Assembly: GCA_020216655.1 (NCBI GenBank)
Contig: JAIWNU010000219.1
Coordinates: 1-5,538, forward strand
Length of the DNA: 5,538 bases
Direction: 5' to 3'
From: Treponema sp.
Lineage (GTDB): Bacteria; Spirochaetota; Spirochaetia; Treponematales; Breznakiellaceae
The position numbers and the translations under genes were made by a program. Positions 5,336 through 5,538 of the stretch are shown here, one piece after another (the stretch's first letter is position 1; the number at the start of each line of letters is the position of its first letter). The notes under the pieces were generated by a model, which saw only the letters and a list, made by a program, of their open reading frames with translations, ran no database searches and was not told where the DNA came from.

Positions 5336-5538
5336 CGCACCTCGTTGAGCGATCGGATAATGGGAAAAAGCTCGGGGAATCCGGTCGAATCGATGGCCAT
5401 CCGGACTATTTCACTGGGATTCATAATATAAAGCCGGTGGCCCCGTTCTTGTCCCAGTTCTACCGCTGACATAAGGACACCCAGACCTGAGGATGAAAGG
5501 CTTGAAACCCGAGACATATCAAGAACGAGGTTAGTCCA
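5332..5538 (-). CDS. STAS-domain protein (anti-anti-sigma factor-like), C-terminal part
   Basis: Only the last 68 residues are in the window; the frame stays open to the right edge, so the 5' end is outside. The pattern is that of a STAS domain. The strand WTNLVLDMSRV is followed by SLSSSGLGVLMSAVELG, which matches the conserved (D/S)SSGLGVL loop and helix where SpoIIAA-like proteins are phosphorylated on serine. Then come the strand HRLYIMN and the end helices with STGFPELFPI, which resembles the common tGl..lf.i ending. Asp, often found before the target serine, is replaced by Ser, as in many relatives. Such proteins usually bind a kinase/anti-sigma factor or act as signalling switches; the partner is not visible. 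Its stop overlaps the TTG start of the peptidase, and its last codons carry that gene's ribosome binding site. Confidence 0.85.
   Translation of the reverse strand, partial: WTNLVLDMSRVSSLSSSGLGVLMSAVELGQERGHRLYIMNPSEIVRMAIDSTGFPELFPIIRSLNEVR

Overview
The window looks like ordinary chromosomal DNA from a bacterium with medium GC content. It reads as a spirochaete, most likely Treponema-like. That placement is an inference from the flavour of the proteins: a short HPF next to sigma-54, a long DUF1015 protein with a GDGNHS motif, and a secreted M15 peptidase with a spirochaete-style loose lipobox. I see no insertion sequence, phage gene, integrase or CRISPR array.

Layout, left to right. (1) The 3' part of uvrC (+) enters from the left edge and stops at 1048. 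(2) Convergent to it is a minus-strand operon, rpoN (2849-1488) followed by hpf (1433-1137). Its probable intrinsic terminator (1060-1025) lies across the last codons of uvrC. (3) A 125-bp divergent spacer (2850-2974) carries two back-to-back sigma-70-type promoters, one for rpoN and one for the next gene. (4) A DUF1015-family gene (+, 2975-4321) is followed 19 bp later by tRNA-Leu(CAA) (4341-4423) and a very strong terminator (4432-4467). (5) A gene-free gap (4424-4543) holds that terminator, an inverted copy of the tRNA T-arm and a small GC-rich hairpin. (6) A minus-strand pair enters from the right edge: the end of a STAS-domain protein, then a VanY-type M15 D,D-carboxypeptidase. The two overlap by four bases (TTGA).

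How the genes fit together. rpoN-hpf is a known partnership in many bacteria, pairing the alternative sigma factor with a ribosome hibernation factor. Here it appears as a two-gene unit without the ptsN, rapZ and npr genes that follow in enterobacteria. The STAS-M15 pair suggests translationally coupled expression of a signalling or anti-anti-sigma-like protein with a cell-wall enzyme. uvrC and the tRNA are housekeeping genes. DUF1015 has no assigned function that I can state with confidence.

No clear novel system is visible. The observations most worth checking are the inverted T-arm copy behind the tRNA terminator, the paired divergent promoters, an exact sigma-54 core sequence inside the DUF1015 gene, and the STAS/peptidase overlap with a TTG start.
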